Part shown: one piece after another, positions 16,109 to 24,830 of the stretch
How the letters are laid out: the number at the start of each line of letters is the position of its first letter
How positions within the stretch are numbered: position 1 is the stretch's first letter
Assembly (NCBI GenBank): GCA_963705515.1
Contig: CAVPJV010000008.1
Location: 1-64,000, forward strand
DNA from: Gaiellasilicea sp963705515
GTDB lineage: Bacteria; Actinomycetota; Thermoleophilia; Gaiellales; Gaiellaceae
Direction of reading: 5' to 3'
Length of the DNA stretch: 64,000 nucleotides
Notes under the pieces: model-generated
What the model was told of the DNA's origin: nothing
The model's input: only the letters and a program-made list of their open reading frames with translations
The model's database searches: none
Position numbers and translations under genes: made by a program

Positions 16109-16884
16109 GCCGCTCCCTTCACATTGAGGACGTCGACCGGTCCTTCGCCGGATCCGAGCTCGACGAGCCCGTGCCGAACCGCTGCCGACGCGGCGTCCGC
16201 CGCCCCACGTGCCGCCTCCGGCAGCGCCAGGCCGCGGGCGAGGAGGGCCGCCAGCGTCGCGGAGTGCGTGCAGCCGGCGCCGTGGGTCGCGGGAACGTCG
16301 TAGCGCTCGACCGGGAGCTCGACGTGCTCCCGCCCGTCGAAGAGGTGGTCGACCGCCGTTTCGCCGTGGCCGCCGGTGACGACCGCGGCCCCGGCTCCGA
16401 GCTCGACGAGGCGCTCGGCCAGGTCGCGCCGCGACGCGCCGGCCATCCCCGTCAGCGCCTCCGCCTCGGGCACGTTCGGCGTCACGACCGTCGCGAGCGG
16501 AAAGAGGCGGCCGATCAGCGTCTCGACGGCATCGTCCTGCAGCAGCTGCGCGCCCGAGCTGGCGATCATGACCGGATCGACCACGAGTGGAACGGAGTGG
16601 CGCTCGAGGAACTCCGCGACGGTCTCGATGATCGGGCGCGAGAAGAGCATCCCCGTCTTCGCCGCGTCGACGCCGATGTCGTCGAAGACGGCGTCGAGCT
16701 GCGCGCGGATGAAGTCCGGCGGCAGCTCGTACACGGCCGTCACCGCCGTCGTGTTCTGCGCGGTCAGGGCGACGAGCACACTCGTCCCGTGCGCCCCCGC
16801 GGCGGCGAACGCCTTCAGGTCGGCCTGGATGCCGGCCCCGCCGCCCGAGTCGGACGTGGCAATGGTCAACGCGCGTGGAACCAC
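16105..16884 (-). CDS. thiD: Hydroxymethylpyrimidine (phosphate) kinase
   Basis: 259 residues. It phosphorylates HMP and HMP-phosphate to the diphosphate used by ThiE. Blocks seen: TIATSDSGGGAGIQADLKAF, AQNTTAVTAV, DAAKTGMLFS, VVDPVMIASSG, TPNVPEAEALTG, and HGAGCTHSATLAALLA with the anion-hole Gly-Ala-Gly-Cys. GTG 16884 is chosen because the TPP riboswitch ends directly before it with an AGGGAG ribosome site. Any earlier start would lie in the riboswitch. First gene of the thi operon. Confidence 0.92.
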   Translation of the reverse strand: MVPRALTIATSDSGGGAGIQADLKAFAAAGAHGTSVLVALTAQNTTAVTAVYELPPDFIRAQLDAVFDDIGVDAAKTGMLFSRPIIETVAEFLERHSVPLVVDPVMIASSGAQLLQDDAVETLIGRLFPLATVVTPNVPEAEALTGMAGASRRDLAERLVELGAGAAVVTGGHGETAVDHLFDGREHVELPVERYDVPATHGAGCTHSATLAALLARGLALPEAARGAADAASAAVRHGLVELGSGEGPVDVLNVKGAA

Positions 16885-16885
16885 T

Positions 16886-16965
16886 GAGCTCCCTTCGCCG
16901 GTACGAGCCGGATCAGGTTCGACGGGTGTGATCTCAGCCCCGCTCGGGGCACCCCGGTAGGTCGA
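16886..16965 (-). promoter_or_regulatory. TPP riboswitch (THI element)
   Basis: On the minus strand the order is CCGGGGTGCC, then GGGGCTGAGATCACACCC, then GAACCTGATCCGG, then TACCGGCGAAGGGAG. The CTGAGA pyrimidine-sensing bulge and the ACCTGATC and CGAAGGGA thi-box segments match the universal TPP aptamer. The AGGGAG at its end is the ribosome site of thiD, so thiamine diphosphate probably blocks translation initiation directly; no separate terminator is seen. It controls thiD-thiM-thiE-thiL. Confidence 0.95.
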
Positions 16966-16987
16966 AGCGAAGGCTAGCGTAGTGCGC

Positions 16988-19228
16988 ATGAGCGTCGTCA
17001 GCCCCTCCTGGCTCGAGCTGCTCCAGGGAGAGGAGCTGGCACACGTGGCGGTCGAGCCGCCGAGAACGGGCACGACGGAGCCGTTCCCGGACGACCTCGA
17101 CCCGCGCGTCGCGTCGGCGCTCGTCGGCCAGGGGATCACGGCGCTGTACCGCCATCAGGCCGAGGCCTGGGAGGCGCTGCGCGCGGGCGGCAACGCGATC
17201 GTCACGACCAGCACGGCGAGCGGCAAGAGCCTCGCCTTCAACCTGCCCGTGCTCGACCTGCTCGCGCGCGAGCCGAAGAGCCGTGCGCTCTACCTCTATC
17301 CGACGAAGGCGCTGTCCCAGGACCAGGCGCGCGCGCTGTCCGCCTTCGGCGTCAAGGGCGTCAAGCCGGCGATCTACGACGGCGACACCGAGAGCGAGCG
17401 CCGGTGGCAGATCCGCAAGTGGGCGAACGTGATCCTGACCAACCCGGACATGCTCCACGTCGGCGTGCTCCCGCACCACGACCGCTGGGGCGACGTGCTC
17501 TCGAACCTGCGCTACGTCGTCGTCGACGAGGCGCACGTCTACCGCGGCGTCTTCGGCTCGCACGTGGCGAATGTGCTCCGCCGCCTGCGACGGCTCGCCC
17601 GCGCGTACGGGTCGGAGCCGCAGTTCGTGCTCGCGTCGGCGACGATCGCGAACCCCGCACAGCTGGCCGAGTCGCTGCTCGGCGAGCCGGCGACCGTGGT
17701 CGACAGCGACGCTGCGCCGGCGACCGAGCGGACGATTGCGCTCTGGAACCCCGAGCTGATCGACGCCGAGCTCGGCGTCCGCGCGAGCGCTCTCGGCGAC
17801 GCGTCGCGCCTGCTCGCAGGTCTCGTCGCCGCAGGCCAGCGGACGATCTGCTTCGCGAAGAGCCGCAAGGCGGTCGAGCTGATCCACCGCTTCGCGTCGG
17901 GACGGCTCGAGCCGGCGCTGGCCGCGCGCCTGGCGCCGTACCGCGCCGGCTACACACCGACCCAGCGCCGCGAGATCGAGCAGCGCCTGATGAGCGGGGA
18001 GCTGCTCGGCGTCACCGCCACGGATGCGCTCGAGCTCGGGATCGACATCGGCTCGCTCGACTGCGCGATCTCGGTCGGCTTCCCGGGCACGGTCTCCTCG
18101 CTGCGGCAGCAGTGGGGACGCGCGGGCCGGCGCACGCCGGGTCTCGCCGTCCTCGTCGCGAGCGAGGACGCGCTCGACCAGTACTTCATGCGGGAGCCGG
18201 AGACGCTGCTGGCGCGGACCGTCGAGGCCGCCATCCTCGACCACGCGAACCCGCGCGTGCTCGACGGCCACGTCCTCTCGGCCGCCTTCGAGGGCCCGAT
18301 CGACGAGCGCGACGCCGAGACGCTCGGCCCGGAGGCGCTCGAGCGCGCCCCGCTGCTGCCCGAGCTGAAGTCGACCGACGCGGGCTGGGTCTGGGCGGGG
18401 AAGGACTACCCGGCCGCACGGGTCATGCTCCGGTCCGGCGAGCTCGACTCGTTCACCGTCGTCGACGCCGAGACGGGCACTGTGCTCGGCACCGTCGAGC
18501 GCTCGCGCGCGTACTCGACCGTGCATGACGGCGCGGTCTACCTCCACCTCGGCGAGCAGCACCTCGTCCGCCGGCTCGACGTGGACGCGCGGACGGCGCT
18601 CGTCAGCCCCGCGGCCGTCGACTGGTACACGCAGGCGAAGAAGGAGACCGCCACCGACATCGTCGAGCCGCTCCGCACCGAGCACCGGCTTGGGCTCGAG
18701 CTCGTCTTCGGCCGCGTCTCGGTGACCGAGCGCGTGATCGCCTACCAGCGCAAGTCGATCAGCGGCGGCGACACGCTCGAGACGATCCCGCTCGACCTGC
18801 CGGAGACGAGCTTCGAGACCGAGGCCGTCTGGTTCTCGCCGACGCCGCGGCAACTCGAAGGGCTCGAGGAGATGCCGAAACTGCTCTCGTCGCTCCATGC
18901 CGCCGAGCACTCCCTGATCGCGCTGCTGCCGCTCTGGGCGATGTGCGACCGCTGGGACATCGGCGGCCTCTCGACGAACATCCATCGCCAGACCGGGCTG
19001 CCGACGATCTTCGTCTACGACGGCCACGCCGGCGGCGTCGGGATCACCGAGCGCGGCTTCGAGCGCTTCGAAGGCTGGGTCGAGGACACAGCCAAGATGC
19101 TGGCCGGCTGCCCGTGCACCGACGGTTGCCCCTCGTGTGTGCAGAGCCCGAAGTGCGGCAACCTCAACGACTACCTCGACAAGGACGGCGCCCTGACGTT
19201 GCTACGCCGGCTGCTGGCGAGCGGCTAG
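16988..19228 (+). CDS. MrfA/YprA-type DEAD-box helicase with C-terminal zinc cluster
   Basis: 746 residues. RecA domain 1 has the Q-motif region ALYRHQAEAW, Walker A STASGKSLAF, VVVDEAHVYRG (DEAH) and ASATI. Domain 2 has TDALELGIDIG and QQWGRAGRR. The C-terminal DUF1998 region carries four cysteines in CPCTDGCPSCVQSPKCGN. This matches MrfA (YprA), a 3'-5' DNA helicase that repairs mitomycin-type crosslinks in Bacillus; the same role here is inferred. ATG 16988 is taken over GTG 16982. It is divergent from the thi operon, ~25 bases beyond the riboswitch. Confidence 0.88.
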   Translation: MSVVSPSWLELLQGEELAHVAVEPPRTGTTEPFPDDLDPRVASALVGQGITALYRHQAEAWEALRAGGNAIVTTSTASGKSLAFNLPVLDLLAREPKSRALYLYPTKALSQDQARALSAFGVKGVKPAIYDGDTESERRWQIRKWANVILTNPDMLHVGVLPHHDRWGDVLSNLRYVVVDEAHVYRGVFGSHVANVLRRLRRLARAYGSEPQFVLASATIANPAQLAESLLGEPATVVDSDAAPATERTIALWNPELIDAELGVRASALGDASRLLAGLVAAGQRTICFAKSRKAVELIHRFASGRLEPALAARLAPYRAGYTPTQRREIEQRLMSGELLGVTATDALELGIDIGSLDCAISVGFPGTVSSLRQQWGRAGRRTPGLAVLVASEDALDQYFMREPETLLARTVEAAILDHANPRVLDGHVLSAAFEGPIDERDAETLGPEALERAPLLPELKSTDAGWVWAGKDYPAARVMLRSGELDSFTVVDAETGTVLGTVERSRAYSTVHDGAVYLHLGEQHLVRRLDVDARTALVSPAAVDWYTQAKKETATDIVEPLRTEHRLGLELVFGRVSVTERVIAYQRKSISGGDTLETIPLDLPETSFETEAVWFSPTPRQLEGLEEMPKLLSSLHAAEHSLIALLPLWAMCDRWDIGGLSTNIHRQTGLPTIFVYDGHAGGVGITERGFERFEGWVEDTAKMLAGCPCTDGCPSCVQSPKCGNLNDYLDKDGALTLLRRLLASG

Positions 19229-19668
19229 CCCTGGGGGACCGTCGGCGACTCGGGCGGGGGATCCGCCGGCACGAGGGACAGCGCCGCGGTGCGCCGGAAC
19301 AGCACGTTCCACTCTGCGCCCTTCGCCAGCCACGCGGCGCCGAAGGCCCAGATCGCGATCCACTCGCCGTACTACTACTCCGGCGTACGCGAGCTCTTCG
19401 TCGGCGGGCTCATCGCGCTGCTCGTCCCGATCGTCCTCTTCTTCGCCCGGGACGAAGGAAAGCGGGGGCATCGAGACTGGCAAGTACGCGCTCAGCGACC
19501 CCCGCGGGAACGGCTGGCCGTCGAAGAGCGCCGCTCGAGGAACACGAGCAGCGGCGGCAGGAGCACGCCGAGCAGGCCGATGGAGAAGCGTGTGAAGACG
19601 TACGAGCGGACGTAGCGCGGCTCGTCGGCTGGCCGCGGCTCGACCGCAACCTCGGGCACGAGACGCAT
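19225..19668 (-). pseudogene. Small membrane protein gene interrupted by an internal inversion
   Basis: Read on the minus strand from ATG 19668, the gene gives MRLVPEVAVEPRPADEP and a helix (SIGLLGVLLPPLLVFLE). After a one-base shift comes LFDGQPFPRGSLSAY. The next expected part is found on the opposite strand at 19369-19487: YYYSGVRELFVGGLIALLVP, then IVLFFARDE. The minus strand resumes with GEWIAIWAFGAAWLAKGAEW and a stop at 19225. Putting the middle piece back in the other orientation restores one continuous membrane protein apart from small shifts. Family not named with confidence; it resembles unknown actinobacterial proteins with a SAYYYSG motif. Confidence 0.65.
19369..19487. other. 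Apparent 119-bp inverted segment with GTAC at both ends
   Basis: The segment runs from GTAC at 19369-19372 to GTAC at 19484-19487. It lies in the opposite orientation to the gene around it. Re-inverting it joins SLSAY to YYSGVRELFVGG on one side and IETGKY to GEWIAIWAFG on the other. Beyond GTAC the borders share no long inverted repeat, so this does not look like a classical invertible switch. Confidence 0.6.
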
Positions 19669-19787
19669 TTCGTCGAGCGTAAACCGTTGTCGAAGACGCG
19701 TCCAGACCGATGCAGGCACCTTCCCTGTCGATTTCGCCACATCCCGTTCGTCTACGTGGTGAAATCGAGTTCCGAGAGGAGGAACGG

Positions 19788-20138
19788 ATGCAGTATCTGG
19801 CACTGATCTACGGCGAAGAGGCCCGCTGGGCGAGCCTGTCGCCGGAGGAGCGCGAGCGCGAGATGGGCGAGTACGTGGCGCTCTCGCAGGCGGACGTGAC
19901 GCGAGGCGGCAGCGAGCTCGACTCGATCGCCACGGCGACCACTGTCCGCGTGCGGGGCGACGAGACCCTCGTCACCGACGGCCCCTTCGTCGAGCTCAAG
20001 GAGACGCTCGGCGGCTACTACGTCTTCGAGTGCGACTCGTTCGACGAGGCGTGCACCTGGGCCGCGAAGATCCCGGCCGCCAGGCACGGGGCGATCGAGG
20101 TACGGCCGGTCTACGTGGACGGGGGTGAGCAGTCGTGA
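19788..20138 (+). CDS. YCII-related (DGPF) domain protein, first copy
   Basis: 116 residues, starting at ATG 19788 after a strong GAGAGGAGG ribosome site. It has the family start MQYLALIYGEEARW, the signature ETLVTDGPFVELKETLGGYYVFE, and ends EVRPVY. DGPF/YCII proteins are small ferredoxin-fold proteins commonly encoded next to ECF42 sigma factors; their biochemical job is not settled. The stop overlaps the start of a second copy, and the sigma gene follows, so the three form one translationally coupled unit. Confidence 0.85.
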   Translation: MQYLALIYGEEARWASLSPEEREREMGEYVALSQADVTRGGSELDSIATATTVRVRGDETLVTDGPFVELKETLGGYYVFECDSFDEACTWAAKIPAARHGAIEVRPVYVDGGEQS

Positions 20139-20503
20139 AGTACGCAGCCTTGCTGACGAACCACGCCGACGCCGTCGCCGCCTGGGAGGCGATGTCTCCC
20201 GAGGAGGCCGCGGCTGCACGGGCAGAGGAGGTGCCGAAGTGGGAGGCGCTCTTCGGCGAGCTCGGCGCCAGCGGCGTGCTCGGAGCCGGCTACGAGCTCG
20301 ACAGCCCGAAGACCGCCAGGACGGTCCGCGTCCGCGATGGCGAGACGCTCGTCACGGACGGTCCCTTCGCCGACACGAAGGAGCAGATCGGCGGCGTGAT
20401 GGAGCTCGAGGCCGAGGATCTGGACGCGGCGATCGCGATCGCCGCCCGGATCCCCGTCGTCTTCCGCGCCGCAGTCGAGCTGAGGCCGGTCATCGAGCAT
20501 TGA
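20135..20503 (+). CDS. YCII-related (DGPF) domain protein, second copy
   Basis: 122 residues from GTG 20135, overlapping the previous stop. It carries the same signature (GETLVTDGPFADTKEQIGGV) and ending (AVELRPVIEH) as the upstream copy. It differs in its N-terminal half (KYAALLTNHADAVAAWEAMSPEE). Probably an old tandem duplication, given the modest similarity outside the signature. Its stop overlaps the TTG start of the sigma gene. The two copies may act as a pair or on different signals. Confidence 0.85.
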   Translation: MKYAALLTNHADAVAAWEAMSPEEAAAARAEEVPKWEALFGELGASGVLGAGYELDSPKTARTVRVRDGETLVTDGPFADTKEQIGGVMELEAEDLDAAIAIAARIPVVFRAAVELRPVIEH

Positions 20504-21702
20504 CGACCGACGTCGGCCGCGTCTTTCGGGAGGAATGGGGCCGTGCCGTTGCAGCTCTCACCCGCGTCCTCGGCGACATCCAGCTCGCCGAGGACGCTGT
20601 CCAGGACGCCTTCACGACCGCGCTCGAGCGCTGGCCCCGCGACGGCACGCCGGCGAATCCGGGCGCCTGGATCATCACCGCGGCCCGCAACCGGGCGATC
20701 GACCGGCTCCGCCGCGAGCAGACCTTCGTCCGCAAGGCCGAGCTGCTCGCGCGGCTCGAGGCACTGCCGGCCGAGGACGACGACGTGAGCTCGATCCCCG
20801 ACGACCGGCTCGCGCTCGTCTTCACCTGCTGCCACCCCGCGCTGGCCGCGGAGTCGCGCGTCGCGTTGACGCTGCGCGAGGTCGCAGGCCTGACCACGAC
20901 CGAGATCGCACACGCGTTCCTCGTCGCAGAGCCGGCGATGGCCCAGCGCCTCGTGCGGGCGAAGAGGAAGGTCCGCAACGCCGGCATCCCCTTCCGCGTC
21001 CCGCCCGACCACCTGCTGCCGGAGCGGCTGAGGTCCGTGCTCGCGGTCCTGTACCTCGTCTTCAACGAGGGCTACTCGGCCAGCGCCGGCGGCGCGCCGA
21101 TCCGGGACGAGCTCTGCGACGAGGCGATCCGGCTGGCGAAGCTGCTCGCGGTCCTGATGCCGGACGAGCCTGAGGCGCTGGGGCTGCTGGCGCTGATGCT
21201 CCTGCACGACGCCCGCCGCGACGCCCGCCTCGGCGCCGACGGCGAGATCGTCCTCCTTGCCGACCAGGATCGCAGCCGCTGGAACCAGGCGCGGATCGAC
21301 GAAGGCTCGCGCCTGCTCGAGCGCGCGCTGTCGCACCGGCGCCCCGGCGCCTACCAGGTGCAGGCGGCGATCGCGGCGCTCCACCTCGAGGAACGGGTCG
21401 ACTGGCCGCAGATCGCGGCGCTCTATGCCGAGCTGGCGCGGCTCGAACCGTCGCCGATCGTCGAGCTGAACCGCGCCGTCGCCGTCGCGATGGCCGATGG
21501 CCCCGAGCGCGGCCTCGAGCTCGTCGAGCAGATCGACCTGCCGGGCTACCACCTGCTCCACGCGGCCCGCGCGGACTTCCTCCGCCGCCTCGAGCGCCGC
21601 GACGAAGCGGCCTCCGCCTACCGCGAAGCGCTCGCGCTCGAGATGAACGCGGGCGACCGGGCGTTCCTGGAACGGCGCCTGGCCGAGGTGGTACGTTCGT
21701 GA
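20500..21702 (+). CDS. ECF42-type RNA polymerase sigma factor with C-terminal TPR-like extension
   Basis: 400 residues, twice the length of a simple ECF factor. Region 2 is FREEWGRAVAALTRVLGD, LAEDAVQDAFTTALERWP and PGAWIITAARNRAIDRLRRE. Region 4 is ALTLREVAGLTTTEIAHAFL, then AMAQRLVRAKRKVR. The long C-terminus (LYLVFNEGYSAS, then QAAIAALHLEERVDWPQIAALYAELARLEPSPIVELNRAVA) is the tetratricopeptide-like domain of the ECF42 group. That domain, rather than a separate anti-sigma protein, is thought to set activity in this group. TTG 20500 overlaps the preceding YCII gene. Target promoters are not recognisable. Confidence 0.88.
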   Translation: MTTDVGRVFREEWGRAVAALTRVLGDIQLAEDAVQDAFTTALERWPRDGTPANPGAWIITAARNRAIDRLRREQTFVRKAELLARLEALPAEDDDVSSIPDDRLALVFTCCHPALAAESRVALTLREVAGLTTTEIAHAFLVAEPAMAQRLVRAKRKVRNAGIPFRVPPDHLLPERLRSVLAVLYLVFNEGYSASAGGAPIRDELCDEAIRLAKLLAVLMPDEPEALGLLALMLLHDARRDARLGADGEIVLLADQDRSRWNQARIDEGSRLLERALSHRRPGAYQVQAAIAALHLEERVDWPQIAALYAELARLEPSPIVELNRAVAVAMADGPERGLELVEQIDLPGYHLLHAARADFLRRLERRDEAASAYREALALEMNAGDRAFLERRLAEVVRS

Positions 21703-21703
21703 C

Positions 21704-22654
21704 GTGTATCGCGAGCGTCTGCCCCAGCTCGACGGCGGCCTCTTCCTGACGGACGGCGGCATCGAGACGACGCTGATCTTCCAGCACGGCCTCGAGCTGC
21801 CCCTCTTCGCCGCCTTCGACCTGCTGAAGGACGACGAGGGAACGGACGCGCTGCGCCGGTACTACTCGGCATATGCCGCGCTGGCGCGTGACGAGGGAGT
21901 CGGCTTCGTGCTCGAGAGCCCGACCTGGCGGGCCAGCCCGGGGTGGGCAGCGCAGCTCGGCTACACGCCCGAGCAGCTCGACGCGCTCAACCGGAAGGCG
22001 ATCGCGCTGATGGAGGAGCTCCGTGCCGAGTACCAGGGCACGGCGCCGATCGTGATCAGCGGCTGCATCGGCCCCGAGGGCGACGGCTACGCCCCCGAGA
22101 CGATGCTCACGCCCGAGGAGGCCGAGCGGTACCACGCCGTCCAGATCGGCACGTTCGCCGACACGGCGGCGGACATGGTCACTGCGATCACGATGACGTA
22201 CGCCGAGGAGGCGACCGGCGTCACCCGGGCAGCTGCCGCGTCCGGGCTCCCGGTCGTGATCTCGTTCACGCTGGAGACCGACGGACGCCTGCCGAGCGGC
22301 CAGACGCTGGGCGGCGCGATCCAGCAGGTCGACGACGCGACGGAGAGCGCACCCGCCTACTACATGATCAACTGCGCCCACCCGACGCACTTCGAGGCCG
22401 CGGTCGCCGGCGGCGAGCCGTGGGTGCAGCGAATCGGCGGCCTGCGCACGAACGCGTCGACGAAGAGCCACGCCGAGCTGGACGAGGCGGAGGAGCTCGA
22501 CGAGGGCGATCCCGCCGACCTGGCCGAGCGCCACGCCGCGCTGAAGGCGAGTCTGCCGGCCGTGAACGTGCTCGGCGGCTGCTGCGGCACCGATCACCGG
22601 CACGTCGGCGCGATCTGCGGCGCGTGGCTCGCCGACGCCCCCGCGCGAACGTAG
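21704..22654 (+). CDS. Homocysteine S-methyltransferase family protein
   Basis: 316 residues from GTG 21704. It has the BHMT/MetH-type barrel with zinc-ligand motifs INCAHP and GGCCGTDHRH, preceded by FLTDGGIETTLIF. Such enzymes move a methyl group to homocysteine to form methionine, often from S-methylmethionine or betaine; the donor is not decided by sequence. One base separates it from the ECF gene's stop, so it may be read through. The Rrf2 regulator and sulfate importer just beyond fit a sulfur-metabolism theme. Confidence 0.85.
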   Translation: MYRERLPQLDGGLFLTDGGIETTLIFQHGLELPLFAAFDLLKDDEGTDALRRYYSAYAALARDEGVGFVLESPTWRASPGWAAQLGYTPEQLDALNRKAIALMEELRAEYQGTAPIVISGCIGPEGDGYAPETMLTPEEAERYHAVQIGTFADTAADMVTAITMTYAEEATGVTRAAAASGLPVVISFTLETDGRLPSGQTLGGAIQQVDDATESAPAYYMINCAHPTHFEAAVAGGEPWVQRIGGLRTNASTKSHAELDEAEELDEGDPADLAERHAALKASLPAVNVLGGCCGTDHRHVGAICGAWLADAPART

Positions 22655-22666
22655 AGAATCCGGCCC

Positions 22667-23080
22667 ATGAGGGTCTCGGCGAAGGTGGATTACGCCCTGC
22701 GGGCGCTGACCGAGCTCGCCGCCTCGCCACCGGGTTACGTCAAGGCCGAGCGGCTCGCGACAGCGCAGGAGATCCCGCTCAAGTTCCTCGAGAACATCCT
22801 GCTCGAGCTGCGGCGCGCCGAGATCGTCGCGAGCCAGCGCGGCGCCGAGGGTGGCTACCGGCTCGCGAAGCCTGCGGCGGAGGTCAGCCTCGCGGACGTG
22901 ATCCGCGCGGTCGAGGGGCCGATCGCGACCGTGCGCGGCGCCCGCCCGGAGGACGCGGAGTACACCGGCGCCGCGACAGGGCTCCGCGACGTCTGGATCG
23001 AGCTGCGCACGAGCATGCGCGGCGTCCTCGAGGAAACGTCGCTGGCCGACGTCGTGCAGCGCAGCCGCACCGCCCTCTAG
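22667..23080 (+). CDS. Rrf2-family transcriptional regulator, CymR-like
   Basis: 137 residues. The N-terminal winged helix MRVSAKVDYALRALTELA, the recognition segment IPLKFLENILLELRRAEIVASQRGAEGGYRLA, and the wing are typical of Rrf2. There are no cysteines at all, so it is not an iron-sulfur sensor such as IscR or NsrR. It is closer to CymR, which controls cysteine and sulfate genes. It is convergent with the sulfate importer operon, the stops overlapping by four bases. Regulation of that operon is inferred from location. Confidence 0.82.
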   Translation: MRVSAKVDYALRALTELAASPPGYVKAERLATAQEIPLKFLENILLELRRAEIVASQRGAEGGYRLAKPAAEVSLADVIRAVEGPIATVRGARPEDAEYTGAATGLRDVWIELRTSMRGVLEETSLADVVQRSRTAL

Positions 23081-24030
23081 GCGAAGACGCGCTCCTGGAC
23101 GGCACGCACGTAGACGATCTGCCCGTCCGCGAGCTCGAGCTCCTCGCACTGGTCGCGCGTCAGCTGCGCCCAGACTCTCTCCCGGTCGGCCCGGACGAGC
23201 TCGACGCGCACCTCGAAACCGAGGTGGACGACGCGCTCGATCATCGCCTCGGCCGCGTCCTCCGCCGGCGTGAGCAGGATCTCGAGGTCGTGCGGCCGCA
23301 CCCAGGTCTCGCCGACGCGGGTGGTCGGGCCGATGAAACTCATCACGAACTCGCTCTCCGGCTCCTCGTAGAGGTCGCGCGGGCCGCCGACCTGCTCGAT
23401 CACGCCGTGGTTCATGACCGCGATCTGATCGGCGACCTCCATCGCCTCCTCCTGATCGTGAGTGACGAAGACGGTCGTGACGTGCACCTCCTCGTGCAGC
23501 CGCCGGAGCCATTCGCGCAGCTCCGCCCGCACACGGGCGTCGAGGGCGCCGAACGGCTCGTCGAGGAGGAGCACCTCGGGCTCGACCGCGAGCGCGCGCG
23601 CGAGCGCCATCCGCTGACGCTGGCCGCCTGAGAGCTGAGCCGGATAGCGGTGCCCGAACTGCTGTAGCTGCACGAGCTCGAGCAGCGTGTCGACCCGCTC
23701 GCGGATCTCCGCCTTCGGCCGCTTCCGGATCGTCAGCCCGAAGGCGACGTTGTCCCGCACGGTCATGTGCTTGAACGCGGCGTAGTGCTGGAAGACGAAG
23801 CCGACGCCCCGCTTCTGCGGGGCGAGCTCGGTCGCGTCCTCCCCCGAGATCACGATCTCGCCCGTATCGGGCGTCTCGAGGCCCGCGATCACGCGCAGGA
23901 GCGTTGACTTGCCGCTGCCGCTCGGACCGAGCAGGGCGGTGAGGGAGCCAGTCGGCACCTCCAGCGAGACGTTGTCGAGAGCGACAAAGTCGCCGAAGCG
24001 CTTCGAGATCCCGGTGGCGACGATGCTCAT
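23077..24030 (-). CDS. cysA: Sulfate/thiosulfate ABC importer ATP-binding subunit
   Basis: 317 residues. Walker A GPSGSGKSTLL, Q-loop FVFQHYAAFKHMTV, signature LSGGQRQRMALARAL and Walker B LLLDEPFGALDA are all present, followed by VTHDQEEAMEVAD. The C-terminal TOBE-like part (GETWVRPHDLEILLTP) matches CysA proteins. It powers sulfate uptake with the two permeases and binding protein encoded upstream on the same strand. Its ATG at 24030 coincides with the last base of the cysW stop, so translation is coupled. Confidence 0.92.
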   Translation of the reverse strand: MSIVATGISKRFGDFVALDNVSLEVPTGSLTALLGPSGSGKSTLLRVIAGLETPDTGEIVISGEDATELAPQKRGVGFVFQHYAAFKHMTVRDNVAFGLTIRKRPKAEIRERVDTLLELVQLQQFGHRYPAQLSGGQRQRMALARALAVEPEVLLLDEPFGALDARVRAELREWLRRLHEEVHVTTVFVTHDQEEAMEVADQIAVMNHGVIEQVGGPRDLYEEPESEFVMSFIGPTTRVGETWVRPHDLEILLTPAEDAAEAMIERVVHLGFEVRVELVRADRERVWAQLTRDQCEELELADGQIVYVRAVQERVFA

Positions 24031-24830
24031 TAGGCCGCTTCCTCCTTGGGTCTGAACACGGTCATCGCGACGAGCACGAGCACGGCGATGAGGGCGAGGA
24101 CGATCGAGATCGCGTAGGCGCCGGCGACGTCGAATGACTCGTAGCGCTCCTCGACCCGCAGCGTCGCGGTCTCGGTCTCGCCCTGGAGCCGGCCGGAGAC
24201 GACGGCGACCGCGCCGTACTCGCCCAGGCAGCGCGCGGTCGTGAGGATGACGCCGTAGATGACGGCCCAGCGGATCGCCGGCAGCGTGATCCGCCAGAAC
24301 GTCTGCCAGCCGTTGGCGCCCAGCGTCCGGGCCGCCTGCTCCTGCTCGTCGCCGATCTCGCGCAAAGTCGGGATGACTTCGCGAGCGACGAACGGGAGCG
24401 AGACGAAGATCGTCGCGATCACCATCGCAGGCAGCGAGAAGAGGATCTGGATCCCGTGGTCGCCGAGCCAGCCGAACCAGCCGTCGCGCCCGTAGAGCAG
24501 GAAGAGCGCGAGCCCGACGACCACCGGCGAGAGCGCGAGCGGCAGGTCGACGAAGGCGTTCACGACACCCTTGCCCCGGAAGCGCCGGCGCACGACCGCG
24601 AGCCCGCAGGCGATCCCGAAGATCGTGTTCAGGGGCACCGCGATCGCGGTGATGATGAGGGTCAGCTTGAACGCGTTCAGGGTCTCAGGCGTCGAGAGCG
24701 CGTCCCAGGCGGGCCTGAAGCCGTCCTCGAACGTCCGGTAGAAGACGAGCACCAGTGGGCCGACGAGGATCGCTGCCAGGTAGCCGAAGGCGACCGCGCG
24801 CAGGCCGAACTTGCGCACAAACCTAGTCAC
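24030..24830 (-). CDS. cysW: Sulfate ABC importer permease, CysW type
   Basis: 266 residues with six hydrophobic helices and the cytoplasmic coupling loop EQEQAARTLGANGWQTFWRITLPAIRWA. The N-terminal block VGPLVLVFYRTFEDGF and the ending FRPKEE are typical of CysW. GTG 24830 overlaps the cysT stop and has a GAGG ribosome site seven bases upstream. ATG 24848 would add six residues and is possible. Partner of CysT in the inner-membrane channel. Confidence 0.88.
   Translation of the reverse strand: MTRFVRKFGLRAVAFGYLAAILVGPLVLVFYRTFEDGFRPAWDALSTPETLNAFKLTLIITAIAVPLNTIFGIACGLAVVRRRFRGKGVVNAFVDLPLALSPVVVGLALFLLYGRDGWFGWLGDHGIQILFSLPAMVIATIFVSLPFVAREVIPTLREIGDEQEQAARTLGANGWQTFWRITLPAIRWAVIYGVILTTARCLGEYGAVAVVSGRLQGETETATLRVEERYESFDVAGAYAISIVLALIAVLVLVAMTVFRPKEEAA

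Noticed and set aside
16934..19027. 697-codon open frame antisense to the MrfA-type helicase
   Set aside because: Arg/Glu/Asp/Leu-rich reading typical of the complement of high-GC genes; the helicase on the other strand is fully recognisable.
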